Assembly (NCBI GenBank): GCA_019722365.1
Contig: JADFUC010001889.1
Location: 1,364,001 to 1,428,000 of the forward strand
Origin: Lithospermum erythrorhizon
Taxonomy: Eukaryota > Streptophyta > Magnoliopsida > Boraginales > Boraginaceae
Direction: 5' to 3'
DNA: 64,000 nt
The number at the start of each line of letters is the position of its first letter. Position 1 is the first letter of the stretch. Shown one piece after another: positions 11,868 to 22,198 of this stretch. A model generated the notes under the pieces. That model was not told the DNA's origin. It saw only the letters and a list, made by a program, of their open reading frames with translations, and made no database searches. Both the position numbers and the translations under genes were made by a program.

Positions 11868-12790
11868 GTTCGATTGCTTAAAGCGTAGCAGATTATTTCA
11901 TACTTTCATTCTGAGGTTCCTCCCCATCTCACTTATTGATAGATTTGTGATCAAGCTCAATCTTTGGTACTCTTATGATTTGGGTTCTCTAAATTTCTTT
12001 CTTGGAATTGAAGCTACAAGAGACACTATTGGAATTCATTTATGTCAAAAGAAATATGTGAGAGATTTGTTATCTAAACAGAGCATGCTAAAGTGCAAGT
12101 GATCGACACTCCCGTCGACTCTAAGCCTATTGAGGAATCTGCGGTTCATCTCTCTGGACCCTCATGATGCCGAGTCCTTGTTGGAGCATTGCAATATCTA
12201 TCCATTACCAGACCCGACATCACTTATGCTATTAATGTAAGCCTCTCGGCATATCGTGTCCTCTTGCCAATGATTTTTAACGATTGCTTGGTTGTACTCA
12301 AACCATAGCATTGTGTCAAATCGCTTCATTCGACTTGTTATCTATTTTCAGACTCGGATTAGGCGAATTTGCCCTGCAGCGTTCAGCTTCCCCAGTTTTG
12401 CTCTTTCTTGGTTCAAATCTTATTTCATGGTCTTCTAAGAAACAACCGACGGTTGCTCGTTCAAGCATTGAAGCTGAGTATCGATCTTTAGCTCATTTCT
12501 TCTTTAGAAGTAACTTAGCTCAGTTCTATTGCGTGATCTACAAGTTCAACTCCAATGACCCTCGTACTTGTGATAACTATGCGCTGCTTAACTTTATAAT
12601 CTGTGGTGTTCAGGGTCAAAAACACATGCCATATTATCCTTTGTACGCGAGAAAGTAGCGCTTGGAGATCTTACAGTTCTGCATGTTCCTACACACAAAC
12701 AACTCGCTGATGTTTTTACAAAGCCACTGTCTACATCCAAGTTCCACTTTGCCATTTCCAATTTGTTTCCTATCTATCTTTGGCTCGACA
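11868..12790 (+). pseudogene. pol remnant of element 2, part 2 (end of RT and RNase H)
   Basis: RT resumes with SLIDRFVIKLN and DLGSLNFFLGIEATRD (11930-12035), then LCQKKYVRDLLSK. RNase H follows with [20 protein letters not shown] (12405-12460) and [10 protein letters not shown]. The pol end HVPTHKQLADVFTKPLSTSK lies at about 12682-12740. Frame changes occur near 12100 and 12650. Confidence 0.85.
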
Positions 12791-12796
12791 CGAGGA

Positions 12797-12960
12797 GGTG
12801 TATGGCAGCATCACAAACTTATTAAATAATTGATAAAGTCACACGAAGATCGAGAGCAACTCCCTCGATGATGTTTTATCCTTCACAACTCAAATCTTGA
12901 TCTCACATAGAAATATGTCGCTTAGTGAATATTTCTGAATGTGAAATCTGGTGAGGAGAT
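12797..12960 (+). repeat. 3' LTR remnant of element 2
   Basis: After the purine-rich GAGGAGGTG the sequence TATGGCAGCATCACAAAC starts a block similar to the 5' LTR near 5668-5800. Similarity fades by about 12960, where a different gag-like sequence begins, so the LTR seems truncated. Confidence 0.55.
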
Positions 12961-13039
12961 TTGAAACTAAATCCATAGAAGACGGGGATTACAGAGGCCG
13001 GGAGGAAAATTATCATCCGTAGTTGAAGCCGAATACAAA

Positions 13040-13490
13040 ATTGTCCACGACAATGAGAGTGAGCCGAGCCAACTAGCAGTCTGAATTGCTAAATGAAGAG
13101 GATCTAGAAGTCCATGTCTAGCCAGGCTACTTATCAAGAAAAGCGCCTATTAATAGGAAGGCGAGGCTGAGGCAATTATGATGGGGTAAAAGAACATGGT
13201 GGTGTGGGATTCGGAGATCGAGAACAAAGTGAAAGAGAAAACCAAGATAGAGTTTTCCAATCAAGGGGAGCTAGAGGAGTTCCTAATAGTGAACGGTATC
13301 AAAACCATTGGCAACGAGAATATCGTCAAAGTGACGAAGGCTACAATTGTGGCAAACAGGGACATTACCCAAGGAATTGCTGGTCCAAAAGAGTTGAAGG
13401 AAATCCTCCGACATCCTTCAAGAACAAGAGTCCTAGAGAAAAGGACTGGGATTGTGAGATATCCTTCTTTGTGGAAGAAGTAGATGTTGT
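13040..13490 (+). pseudogene. Third copia gag fragment with damaged zinc knuckle
   Basis: The frame around 13204-13572 reads a basic, Arg/Gly-rich gag tail followed by GYNCGKQGHYPRNCWSKR (about 13340-13395). This is a CX2CX4HX4C zinc knuckle in which the first Cys has become Gly. The upstream part (13040-13200) has stops. No LTR or pol of this copy is present, so it is a truncated insertion distinct from elements 1 and 2. Confidence 0.65.
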
Positions 13491-13505
13491 TGATGTTGGC
13501 AGATT

Positions 13506-13650
13506 AATGTTTCCGTTAAACTTTAAAGGAATGAGATTAAATAAGACATTAGTTTGGGAGATTAAAGTGTAACTTTTGTGTCACTTACAAGGACTAAAGT
13601 GCAACTTTAAGTATTAAGATTTAACGGAAACGTCGCTTTGGGATCAAAGT
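13506..13650. repeat. Short MITE-like repeat with GTTTCCGTTAAA inverted ends
   Basis: GTTTCCGTTAAA at 13509-13520 and TTTAACGGAAAC at 13620-13631 are exact inverted copies 99 bp apart. Inside and just beyond are three variants of a phrase close to GG(A/T)CTAAAGTGCAACTTT, near 13563, 13591 and 13641. It separates the gag fragment from the MetE piece. Confidence 0.55.
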
Positions 13651-13659
13651 GCAACTTTT

Positions 13660-13895
13660 ATACCACTATGGTCTATGACATCCACTCTCCGAGAATTCCA
13701 TCGACGGAAGAGATTGCTTACAGAGTGAACAAGATGCTCGCAGTGCTCGACACCAACATCTTGTGGGTTAACCCCGACTGTGGTCTCAAGACTCGCAAAT
13801 TCGAACAAAGCTGGGAAGTGCCAAGTGAGCAAGCTGAATACATTGTGTGTGAACTTCTCTTTTGTTCTCCAAGAGAAAATGGTAGTTGGTGATTA
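13660..13895 (+). pseudogene. C-terminal fragment of cobalamin-independent methionine synthase (MetE), copy 1
   Basis: The frame 13638-13892 contains [20 protein letters not shown].. followed by [21 protein letters not shown], the well-known end of plant 5-methyltetrahydropteroyltriglutamate-homocysteine methyltransferase. The conserved [11 protein letters not shown] carries the last zinc-ligand Cys. Translation leaves the family after KTRK and runs into an unrelated end, and nothing of the first part of the enzyme precedes it; a MITE-like repeat and gag scrap take its place. It is a dead fragment, in the same direction as the second MetE piece at 16.2-17.3 kb, which fits the remains of a tandem pair. 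Confidence 0.85.
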
Positions 13896-13899
13896 AGGA

Positions 13900-14819
13900 G
13901 TTTTAAATTTATTGTAGTTTTCCATTTCTCTGATGCTGGCCCATGACGTTTTGGTTTCTTTTGTTTTTTTATTGTTTTATTTATATTTATCATATTTTGT
14001 GTTTCATAAGAACATGTATGATTGTATTAAGATTTTAAGGATTTTCTCTGATGTTATACATTATAGGAGGGATTTAGCCGAGATTGTATGCATTGATGGA
14101 AATCAAAGAATATTACATTGTTATTGTTTCATATACATTTACATTTACATTACACATTTACACACCATGTTCTATTAAATTTAGAAAATCATAGATTTGA
14201 TATCGAGAAGTAAAAAATTACAATATATCTTTTGGGCTGAGAATTGTTGTTTGATTTGATTATTATCAAACATATATATATTCGGACGATTTATCAAATC
14301 TCGGTTGAATTTAGCACAAGACCTTTTGAGCCACCCAAAATTAATATCATTACATGTCCACAGACAACATATACTTACACTCCGTAACTACTAATCAATA
14401 TAACCATTCAATTGTTTATAAAATTACGTGATAAAATTTTGATGTGGTATTTTATTTCTTACAATTTAGCTCGATATAACAATTACACTTATGATGTATT
14501 TTAATCTGAAAACATCCTTCGCAGAAGCATGGTCAGTATTAAAAGCAAATGATTAGGCAAAAAAAGAATTGAGTTTAAATGTGATAAGCATGGCTATGGA
14601 AGTTTAACTTTTAAGTAATTTCATATAGGCATCAGATGTTGAACTTCAAGTACCCATAATTGATCGTAATAAAGCTATGGGATCGAAATATAAAGAGCCT
14701 TTTAAAAGAATATGTAAGCTTTATTTTTGAACTCAAAATAATATATTTAAAAAATTAAATCACCGACAAATGTATACTTTACAAACAAATCCATCAATAT
14801 TTTGTAGGACATCTCAGGA
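13900..14819. other. AT-rich intergenic stretch
   Basis: Nothing recognisable. It may include 3' flank of the MetE fragment. Frames here are short and of low complexity. Confidence 0.5.
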
Positions 14820-15128
14820 CGATTCCTAAATGGGACCCACTTACCTGCCAGGCTGTCTCCAAAATCTTAAGCTATTTAACACCCCCTCACTCCCCACCCC
14901 CCCCCCCTTTCAACCTCGTCTTCTCCTCTACTTCTACTCATTTCTCCCAAAAACATTGTCCACTTTCTGTACCTTTAGTTTTTATTCCTACAGGTATTTT
15001 CATTTTATCCCAAAATATTTTCCAGTTTCGAATTTTGACCTTAAATATTTTTGTACATGTTAGTATAATATTAACCGCATTCTAATTGAGATAATCAAAA
15101 TGAATTACAACAATGCGCTTGGTTCGTG

Positions 15129-15278
15129 ATGTTAAGTGTTCGAATCTTATTATTGGAGGAGGGGTTAATGATAAAAAAAATTGCATTCCAATTTAAAACT
15201 TTCCATGTTAAGTGTTCGAATCTTATTATTGGGAGAGGGGTTAACGATAAAAATATTGCATTCCAATTTAAAACTTTG
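15129..15278. repeat. Two-copy 76-bp tandem repeat
   Basis: The unit beginning ATGTTAAGTGTTCGAATCTT occurs at 15129 and 15205 with few differences. It lies between the two promoter-like segments. Confidence 0.9.
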
Positions 15279-15292
15279 ACTTTAAATTAATA

Positions 15293-15365
15293 CTCCCTTT
15301 AAATTATGGTTTAGCCATTTGCATATAAATTTTGCTAAAAGGATAATTAAAAAAAATGGAAGGAG
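15293..15365. mobile_element. Very short Stowaway-like MITE candidate
   Basis: A 73-bp segment starts CTCCCTTTAA and ends TGGAAGGAG, flanked on both sides by TA. The inverted ends match over only about ten bases, so the call is tentative. Confidence 0.35.
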
Positions 15366-15504
15366 TATTATTTAGTAATGTGAGCTATAAATATATCACC
15401 CCATCCCCCAACCTCGCTTTCTGTTCTGCTTCTGCTCATTTGTCCCAAAAAAGGTGTCAGTTTTGAGATTTTAATGGTTGATTTTGTAGAGTTTGAACTT
15501 GAAT

Positions 15505-16005
15505 AAAGACTACCTCCAGTCCAATTTGAGTGCTTAGCAATTAAAAGTAGTTGAGTTTAACTTTAGATTAATATTGTTTAGATAGTTATTCAGTAATGTG
15601 CAACATTTATATATTATGTAGTATCTAGTTTGATTATTATCCATTTTTAAGTTTTGATGGTTGATTTATTAGATTTTGAACTAGAAATTTTGGTAAAAAC
15701 TACACCAAAAGATAGTATATTTAAGGTAATTTGCTATTAACATGCTAATATTACTACATGCATACCAAAAGTTCGTCCAATTTTGAATTTTGATGCTTGG
15801 GCTTTGTTAGATTTTGAAATTAAATAAGTTTGTGTAATATTTGTTGAAAATATATCAAAAGATTGTATTTTTAAGGTACTTTACTATTAACATAATAATT
15901 TTGATTGGTATTGAAGTTGTGTGTGTCAATAACGACTATGAAGTTTGTTAATTTTGATCGTTGAAATCAAACTGGACATTCTTTTGGGATGAGGGAGTAG
16001 TTGTT
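15505..16005. repeat. Degenerate MITE-arm repeats
   Basis: A phrase of the form GATTTTGAA..AAA.TTTG.T..AAAACTA.ACCAAAAGAT.GTAT.TTTAAGGTA.TTT.CTATTAACAT occurs near 15670-15750 and 15805-15890, with a partial copy near 15470. The right side ends in TTTTGGGATGAGGGAGTA at 15985-16001, a typical MITE terminus. No intact element is delimited. Confidence 0.4.
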
Positions 16006-16230
16006 TGTTGTGCATATACTTGAAGTTAGTTTTTGGTTAGGGGTTTTGTGTACTCTTCATGTTTGATCGAATTTAATTTTTTTCGACTTAGATCAGCAGC
16101 ACATTAGTAATAGTCTGGATCTTGCTAGATCCGATTTTTAACTTGTTAAGATTCTAACTGATTTAATTTAGTGCAAGCATTACTATTTAGTAATCGATTG
16201 TTCAACATATACTGGATTTGGTTTAAAGTC

Positions 16231-17275
16231 CTTACTTCTTTGAAGGGAGTTACTGGATTTGGTTTTGACGTGGTCCGTGGAAATAAGACTCTAGATTTGA
16301 TCAAGAGTGGATTCCCTTCAGGGAAGTACTTGTTTGCTGGAGTTGTTGATGGAAGAAACATTTGGGCCAATGATCTTGCTAGTTCTCTCAGCACATTGCA
16401 AACCCTTGAGGGCATTGTCGGAAAAGACAACCACACCTAATGTTGAATTTGTCCTGTATCAATCGCTTTTGCGAAATTTAATTTTTTTGGTGATTTCATG
16501 CAGACAAGCTTGTTGTCTCAACCTCATGATCCCTTCTCCACACTGCTGTCGATCTTATCAATGAAACTAAGTTGGACTCCAAGATCAAATCCTGGCTTGC
16601 ATTTGCCGCCCAGAAAGTTATTGAAGTGAATGCTTTGTCCAAGGCATTGGTTGGTCAGAAGGAGAGGAGAGGTTTGTGCATTTTCCCTTGTTAAAATCTA
16701 TTGCTTTTGTTAACTATCTTTGTTCTATTTTTATATGATCTTGTCTACACCAATGAAATTAACACGTCTATTATTTCAGGCATTCTTCTCTGGTAATGCT
16801 TCTGCCCAGGCTTCTAGGAAGTCTTCCCCAAGGGTGAATAATGAAGCTGTTCATAAGGCTGTAAGTTTATAACATAAATGGTTCTCTGGTTCGGTTTCTT
16901 TTCAGCAGAAATTATTTGACCTTACATTCGCTGCTCTTTCTGACCATCACCGTGCTACTACTGTTAGTATTAGACTCGATGCCCAGCAAATGCAGCTAAA
17001 TCTCCCAATATTACCCACCACCACAATTGGATCTTTCCCTCAGACTGTAGAGCTTAGAAGAGTTCGCCGTGAATACAAAGCCAAAAAGTACATTTAAAAT
17101 GTAAAATGACAATTAATTGAAAATATATGAGTGGTTGATTGGTGACAATTAATTGAAAATATATCATATGTATCTCGCTGTGTGAAGCCACCAATGATTT
17201 ACGGTGATGTGAGCCGACCAAACCCCATGACTGTTTTCTGGTCATCTAAAGCTCAGGGCATGACCAAGCGCCCAA
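16231..17275 (+). pseudogene. Middle portion of a MetE methionine synthase gene, copy 2, with intron remnants
   Basis: Exon-like pieces in order: 16231-16429 ([20 protein letters not shown] .. GIVGKD), 16504-16671 ([26 protein letters not shown]), 16780-16860 ([20 protein letters not shown]), 16930-17088 ([20 protein letters not shown]) and 17173-17275 ([20 protein letters not shown]). Intron remnants lie between them, with recognisable borders such as ..TTTCAG at 16779 and GTAAGT at 16861, so this is not a retrocopy. A TGA replaces the Cys codon at 16527-16529. About 60-70 residues after REYKAKK are missing, and an 80-bp dispersed repeat sits in the gap. The N-terminal third and the C-terminal zinc site are absent. 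Methionine synthase normally makes Met from homocysteine in the cytosol; this copy cannot. Confidence 0.92.
17089..17172. repeat. Dispersed repeat filling a deletion in the MetE pseudogene
   Basis: TACATTTAAAATGTAAAATG..AATTAATTGAAAATATATGAG also occurs, with few changes, near 22610-22655 downstream of the MCTP gene. Within this copy GACAATTAATTGAAAATATAT is present twice, at 17108-17128 and 17144-17164. Confidence 0.7.
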
Positions 17276-18700
17276 TCATTTATAGTCTATCAATGCATGC
17301 ATGGGCCAATTTATCTTTTGAAAAGAATTGCAAGTAATACATTAACATCTCATATTTTTGAAAAATAATAGATATCGGTTTGAATCGTCAACTTTCGAAA
17401 CATATTATCTAAAGCTTAATTAAGGGATAAAACCTTATGTAACATCCAACAAGCTTGGAGTTCGAAATAACAAGGTATTTAGTTCTAGTTCTTTCCAAAT
17501 TTTGAGAAAAATAAAGGTAAAGTAAAATCTGACTTTCACAATTTGAGGTCTGATCTTAGATTGGTAATTTTTGTAACACTACTCCCATTTATAAACCCTT
17601 TGATTCACAAAAATGATGTTTTCTTCTTCTACTAAGTCAATGTTTTGCTCTAATGATCACAGTAACTTCACACTATTGAATGATGCTTTTGGACATGTGG
17701 GCAAGGGATGGTCTTGTTTCTTTTTGATTATTTGTCAAAAAGATAAAAAAGGTGTCTGTCGAACATCACCGGTCGGCGAGGAAAAATGCCAATCTTTGTC
17801 AAAAGTGCAACATTCAATGGTGGCATATCATTCTTCAATTCGCCATCAAGATTGTGATCTATTTCTCACATTCCAATGCAAATAATGGAACTTATTGTCA
17901 ATTTATGAAGGCACATAGAATCTTCATTTCATGCAATGTTTGCTACATTAGTGGAAATAGAATGAGAAGGAAACAACTAAAGTAAGGTAAAGATGATTGA
18001 ATTATTCATGGTTAATACGAACTCGACAAAATTGAAAATATTGTTTAATTTGAATTGAAATTAGCACTTAATAATATTTTCACAATCTTATATCATGAAA
18101 AATAAAGGGGCAATGATTTCTTAAATGAAAGTCTAAATTTCTATAATCCATATTCATTGTGACGAAATCATAATATTTATGTAGGGATGACGAATGAATT
18201 GATACAAGAAAAATGAGAAAAATTATACAAATTTAGGGATACGAACGAAGTAACATTTTAACCAATGTTCAATTAATTAAAATTTGTTTTCTAGTAGATA
18301 ACGTTTATATCTTTTTAAAAATTAGATAGATATGACTACTCCATCAGTCCATTGTGCCTTCCCTAAATATACCATGCTCAAGTATTACATTGCTCATTTC
18401 TTGAATATAATTGAACGACATCATTATCAAGATCCAAGTAGATTATTTAGAGCCCTTAAAATTCTTCTGAAAAGGAAAAAGAGCAACAGAGAAAGAATAT
18501 TACCACATTAATAAAATATTACCACCACAAGCAAACTAAGACAATAAAGTCGAGAATGTGGCCTCGGGGTTGGTCTAAAGGTTATTCTTGCACATGAAGT
18601 AGTATAGCACTTTTTTCATTTCTCTTCACCATTCACATCCCTTCTCCTCACTTTAACATACCAAAATTGTAGTCCATTATTGATCTCAATCTCCTAAAAA
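17276..18700. other. Intergenic DNA between the MetE pseudogene and MCTP
   Basis: A 90-codon frame at 17613-17885 has no recognisable domain and no leader, so I do not call it a gene. The last 200 bp before 18795, with pyrimidine-rich DNA and a TATA box, are promoter DNA of the MCTP gene. Confidence 0.5.
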
Positions 18701-18707
18701 ATCCCTC

Positions 18708-18715
18708 TATATAAT
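18708..18715 (+). promoter_or_regulatory. TATA box of the MCTP gene
   Basis: TATATAAT lies 80 bp upstream of the ATG at 18795, followed by an A-rich leader with C-A-A-A repeats. The spacing fits a leader of about 50 bases. Confidence 0.5.
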
Positions 18716-18794
18716 TTCTCTAGACAAACCCAAAAAAACTTTCTTTAATTTCTTCCCCTTTCAATGCAATAAACTACAAAAAAAAGTTCAAAAA

Positions 18795-21700
18795 ATGGCT
18801 ATTGTGAAGAAACTTATAGTAGAAGTTATCGATGCAAGAAATTTGGCACCAAAAGATGGGCATGGAACATCAAGTCCTTATGTGATTCTTGATTTCTATG
18901 GCCAGAGGAAGAAGACGAGGACAATGATACGAGACTTGAACCCTGTTTGGAAAGAAACATTAGAATTCAACGTTGGAAAAAATTCCGAAGTGTTTGGAGA
19001 CATGTTGGAATTGAATGTTTATCATGACAAGAATATTGGACCTACAACTAGGAACAACTTTCTTGGTAGAGTGTTTTTGACCTCCAGGCAGTTTGTGAAG
19101 AAAGGAGAGGAAGCTTTGATCTATTATCCATTGGAGAAGAAGCATTTGTTTAGCTGGATTCAAGGGGAGATTGGGTTGAAGATTTATTTTGCTGATGAGG
19201 TTGTTCCTCCATCACCCCCTTCGGCTGATCCAGCTCCACTGCCCGAGGAAGTGAAACCAGAAGAAGGGGTGGTTGCACCACCAACTGATCAACCAGGACC
19301 AACGTCATCTGAGCCTCCACCTATTGGTGAATCGGTAGCAGAACCCAACTCAACACCACTAGTGGAGGTTACTACTGGAGGTGAGGAACCACCGCCAGGT
19401 CCAACAACTGAAGAGTTACCTGGAGGGACAAATATTGTCCCTCCAGAACCTCGAAGGACAAATATTGTCCCTCCAGAACCTCTTGAACAGGATCCAGCTG
19501 TTCAAGAGGCTCCAACACCTAAACAAATGAATAATCCTGGTGGATCCGTAGCAGCATCTGCTGCACCCGAAATCAAAGTTAACAACATCAACAGTCCAAG
19601 ACCAATGAGTCGAGTCTCATCAGTAAGCAGTTTCGTCTCGGACCGATCAACAATCGAACGGTCCACATTCGACCTGGTTGAAAAGATGCATTATCTTTTC
19701 ATCCGGATCGTCAAAGCTCGAGCCCTTCCAACCTCGGGGAGCCCGGTAGTAAAAATCGTCGTCTCGAACCGCCACGTCATCTCAAAGCCAGCTAGGAAAA
19801 CCACTACTTCTGAGTGGGACCAAACGTTTGCTTTCAGCCGTGATGCACAAGATTCCTCCTCCATATTAGAAGTCTCAGTGTGGGACCCATTGGGAGGGAA
19901 CTTTTCTGATTTCCTAGGTGGCATTTGCTTTGATGCGAGTGAAATTCCACTTAGGGACCCACCTGATAGTCCCTTGGCCCCACAATGGTACAGGCTGGAA
20001 GGAGGTGGGGCCCATAATGGTGACTTGATGCTGGCTACATGGGTTGGAACTCAAGCTGATGAATCATTTCCTCAAGCATGGAAAACCGATACAGCCGGTA
20101 ACCAAAATTCCCGCGCAAAAATATATGAATCTCCAAAACTATGGTATTTAAGATCATCTGTGATTGAAGCTCAAGATATCTCGATTTTGACTCCGTCGAA
20201 AGAGTCAACATATCAAGTCAAAGTTCAAATGGGATTTCAAGTCCAGAAGACTAAGTTTGCTGTGTCCATTAATGGCTCTCCCAACTGGAACGAAGATGTG
20301 TTGTTCGTCGCGGCCGAGCCGTTTTCGGAGAGTATGATCACGTTTTATTTGATTGAAAATCGGCATATCAAAGGACATGTGGTGCTTGGAGTTGCTAGTG
20401 TACCACTTGCTTCTATAGACCGCCGTGTCGATGATCGAATAGTGGCTTCCAGGTCAGTGGTGGAACTAAGGGGCATTTGTTTTTTGAAAAAATTAAAGTT
20501 TACTATTCTTGTTTTAAAAAATTATTGGACAGAGGGAACGGGGTAGCCGTCGCCCTCCCCCTCCTAAAATTTTGGAATTTTTTTCACTACTCTATATTAA
20601 ACGATAGAATTTTAATATTCATTTATTTACAAGATTTAGTTGTATGAGTTACTTCAGTTTCTATATAAAATTTCTGGTTCCGATACATCAGTCTCCTACA
20701 TATTCCGTATTTATAATTTTTCTTATTTGTTTTGTATAAAATTAGTTCGTATCCTATATAAAAATTCTGATTCTGCAAATTTTTCAGGTGGTTGACTCTT
20801 GAAGAACCAAATGAAGAGAAGAGAGTTTATAAAGGCAGAGTGCACTTAAGACTCTGCTTTGATGGTGGATATCACGTGATGGACGAGGCGGCACACGTGT
20901 GTAGCGATTACAGGCCGACGGCTAGGCAACTATGGAAACCGCCAGTTGGTATGGTGGAGCTCGGAGTTATTGGTTGTAGGAATTTGCTTCCAATGAAGAC
21001 AATCAAAGGGAAAGGCTCCACAGATGCTTATGTTGTAGCAAAATATGGTAGCAAATGGGTACGAACTCGAACCATTTCGGATAGCTTGGATCCGAAATGG
21101 AATGAGCAGTACACTTGGAGAGTATATGATCCCTCAACTGTGCTAACTATTGGGATATTTGATAGTTGGGAAGTATTTGAATCTGATAGTTTTATGGAGT
21201 CAACGAGACCCGATTCGAGGATTGGCAAAGTCTGCATCCGAATATCCACACTCACTACTGGGAAAGTGTATAGAAATTCATTCCCATTGCTTTTGTTATC
21301 TCAAGGTGGTTTGAAGAAAATGGGCGAAATTGAATTAGCCATGAGATTCTCACGTGCCACGCCTACGCTTGATTTCTTGCACGTTTACGCGCAACCTTTG
21401 TTGCCAATGATGCATCACATCAAGCCTCTGGCCGTGGTCCAACAGGAGGCGTTGAGATCGACGACTGCCAAGATTTTGGCTTCACATTTGGCCCGGTCAG
21501 AACCGCCTCTTGGTCGTGAGGTGGTTACATACATGTTGGATGCTGATTCTCAGCCTTTTAGTATGAGAAAAGTGAGAGCTAATTGGTTCAGAATAATCAA
21601 TGTGATTGCTGGGGTGATTGATGTGGTTAAATGGGTCGACGACACGAGGGCTTGGAGGAATCCTACGGCTACTATACTTGTTAATGTGTTGTTAGTAATG

Positions 21701-22198
21701 CTTGTGTGGTTCCCTGATTTGATCATCCCTACACTGGCATTTTATGTGTTTATTGTTGGTACATGGAACTATAGGTTTCGTTCACGAGACCAATTGCCTC
21801 ATTTCGATACCAAGATGTCATTGGCGGAGTCTATAGATCGCGATGAGCTTGATGAGGAATTCGATGCAATGCCGTGCACTAGGCCTAATGAGATGGTTCG
21901 TGCCAGGTATGACAAGTTAAGAATGCTCGGGGCACGTGTACAAACGATATTAGGCGATTTTGCCACGCAATGTGAACGTGTACAAGCGTTGGTCACGTGG
22001 CGCGATCCACGTGCCACCGGGATATTTGTGGGATTGTGCTTTATTGTGGCGTTTATTTTGTACCTGGTGCCGTCGAAGATGGTGGCAATGGCATTCGGGT
22101 TCTACTATTTCCGGCACCCGATCTTTAGGGATCGGATGCCATCTCCAGCTTTGAACTTCTTCAGAAGGCTGCCTTCATTATCAGACCGAATGTTATAG
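18795..22198 (+). CDS. MCTP family protein, MCTP16-like (multiple C2 domains and transmembrane region)
   Basis: Two exons, 18795-20452 and 20788-22198, join through a GT-AG intron of 335 bp to give 1022 residues; the phase closes at Arg553 (..VAS-R-WLTLEEP). Order: C2A (about 5-125, with KDGHGTSSPYVILD and RDLNPVW), a Pro/Glu-rich linker (about 135-275) with two copies of TNIVPPEP, C2B (about 285-405, STIERSTFDLVEKMHY start), C2C (about 440-590), C2D (about 600-745, KGSTDAYVVAKYGSKWVRTR), then the plant PRT_C region with membrane segments at about 852-885 and 963-995. It ends FFRRLPSLSDRML, the family C-terminus. MCTPs are ER proteins that bridge to the plasma membrane at plasmodesmata; some, such as QUIRKY and FTIP1, control organ shape or florigen transport. 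Length and wording fit MCTP16 best. The start has good context (AAAAATGGCT). Many MCTP genes lack introns in the coding region, so the single intron is a point of note. Confidence 0.95.
19426..19485 (+). repeat. In-frame 30-bp tandem duplication in the MCTP linker
   Basis: GGACAAATATTGTCCCTCCAGAACCTC occurs at 19426 and 19456 (30-bp period) and encodes TNIVPPEPRR then TNIVPPEPLE. Near-identity of the copies points to a recent duplication in a linker that tolerates length change. Confidence 0.95.

Larger units (their letters stand above)
5668..12960 (+). mobile_element. Ty1/copia retrotransposon (element 2), interrupted by two insertions
   Basis: A second, unrelated copia element runs in the same direction: 5' LTR, primer site, gag, protease, integrase, RT, RNase H, 3' LTR. 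The LTRs were recognised by a shared block (AAGATC..AGA..CAACTCC and TATCCTTC..ACAACTCAA) near 5728-5776 and 12847-12894. It is interrupted by a solo LTR at about 6868-7290 and by about 2.4 kb at 9440-11865 inside RT. Without these it would be about 4.4 kb, a normal copia length. All domains carry stops and frameshifts. Outer boundaries are approximate. Confidence 0.82.
14820..15460 (+). promoter_or_regulatory. Two similar promoter/leader-like segments, probably MetE 5' flank
   Basis: Segment A (about 14865-14960) and segment B (about 15380-15450) share the pattern: (A/G)AGCTAT(T/A)..ATAxxACCCC, a C-rich tract, CAACCTCG(T/C).TTCT, CTTCT(A)CTCATTT.TCCCAAAAA. B has a clear TATA-like CTATAAATATA near 15388 and an AAGGTGTCAG that could be a leader-intron donor. 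Segment A has an 11-base C run at 14897-14907. The MetE body starts 0.8 kb downstream, so these are likely duplicated promoter and leader pieces of that gene. This is inference. Confidence 0.4.

Noticed and set aside
17613..17885. 90-codon frame upstream of MCTP
   Set aside because: No domain and no codon pattern like neighbouring genes; an overlapping frame of similar length exists, which suggests chance.
18560..18600. GGCCTCGGGGTTGGTCTAAAGG, resembling the A box of a tRNA-derived SINE
   Set aside because: No B box or A-rich tail at the right distance; it lies in the MCTP promoter and is too short to call.
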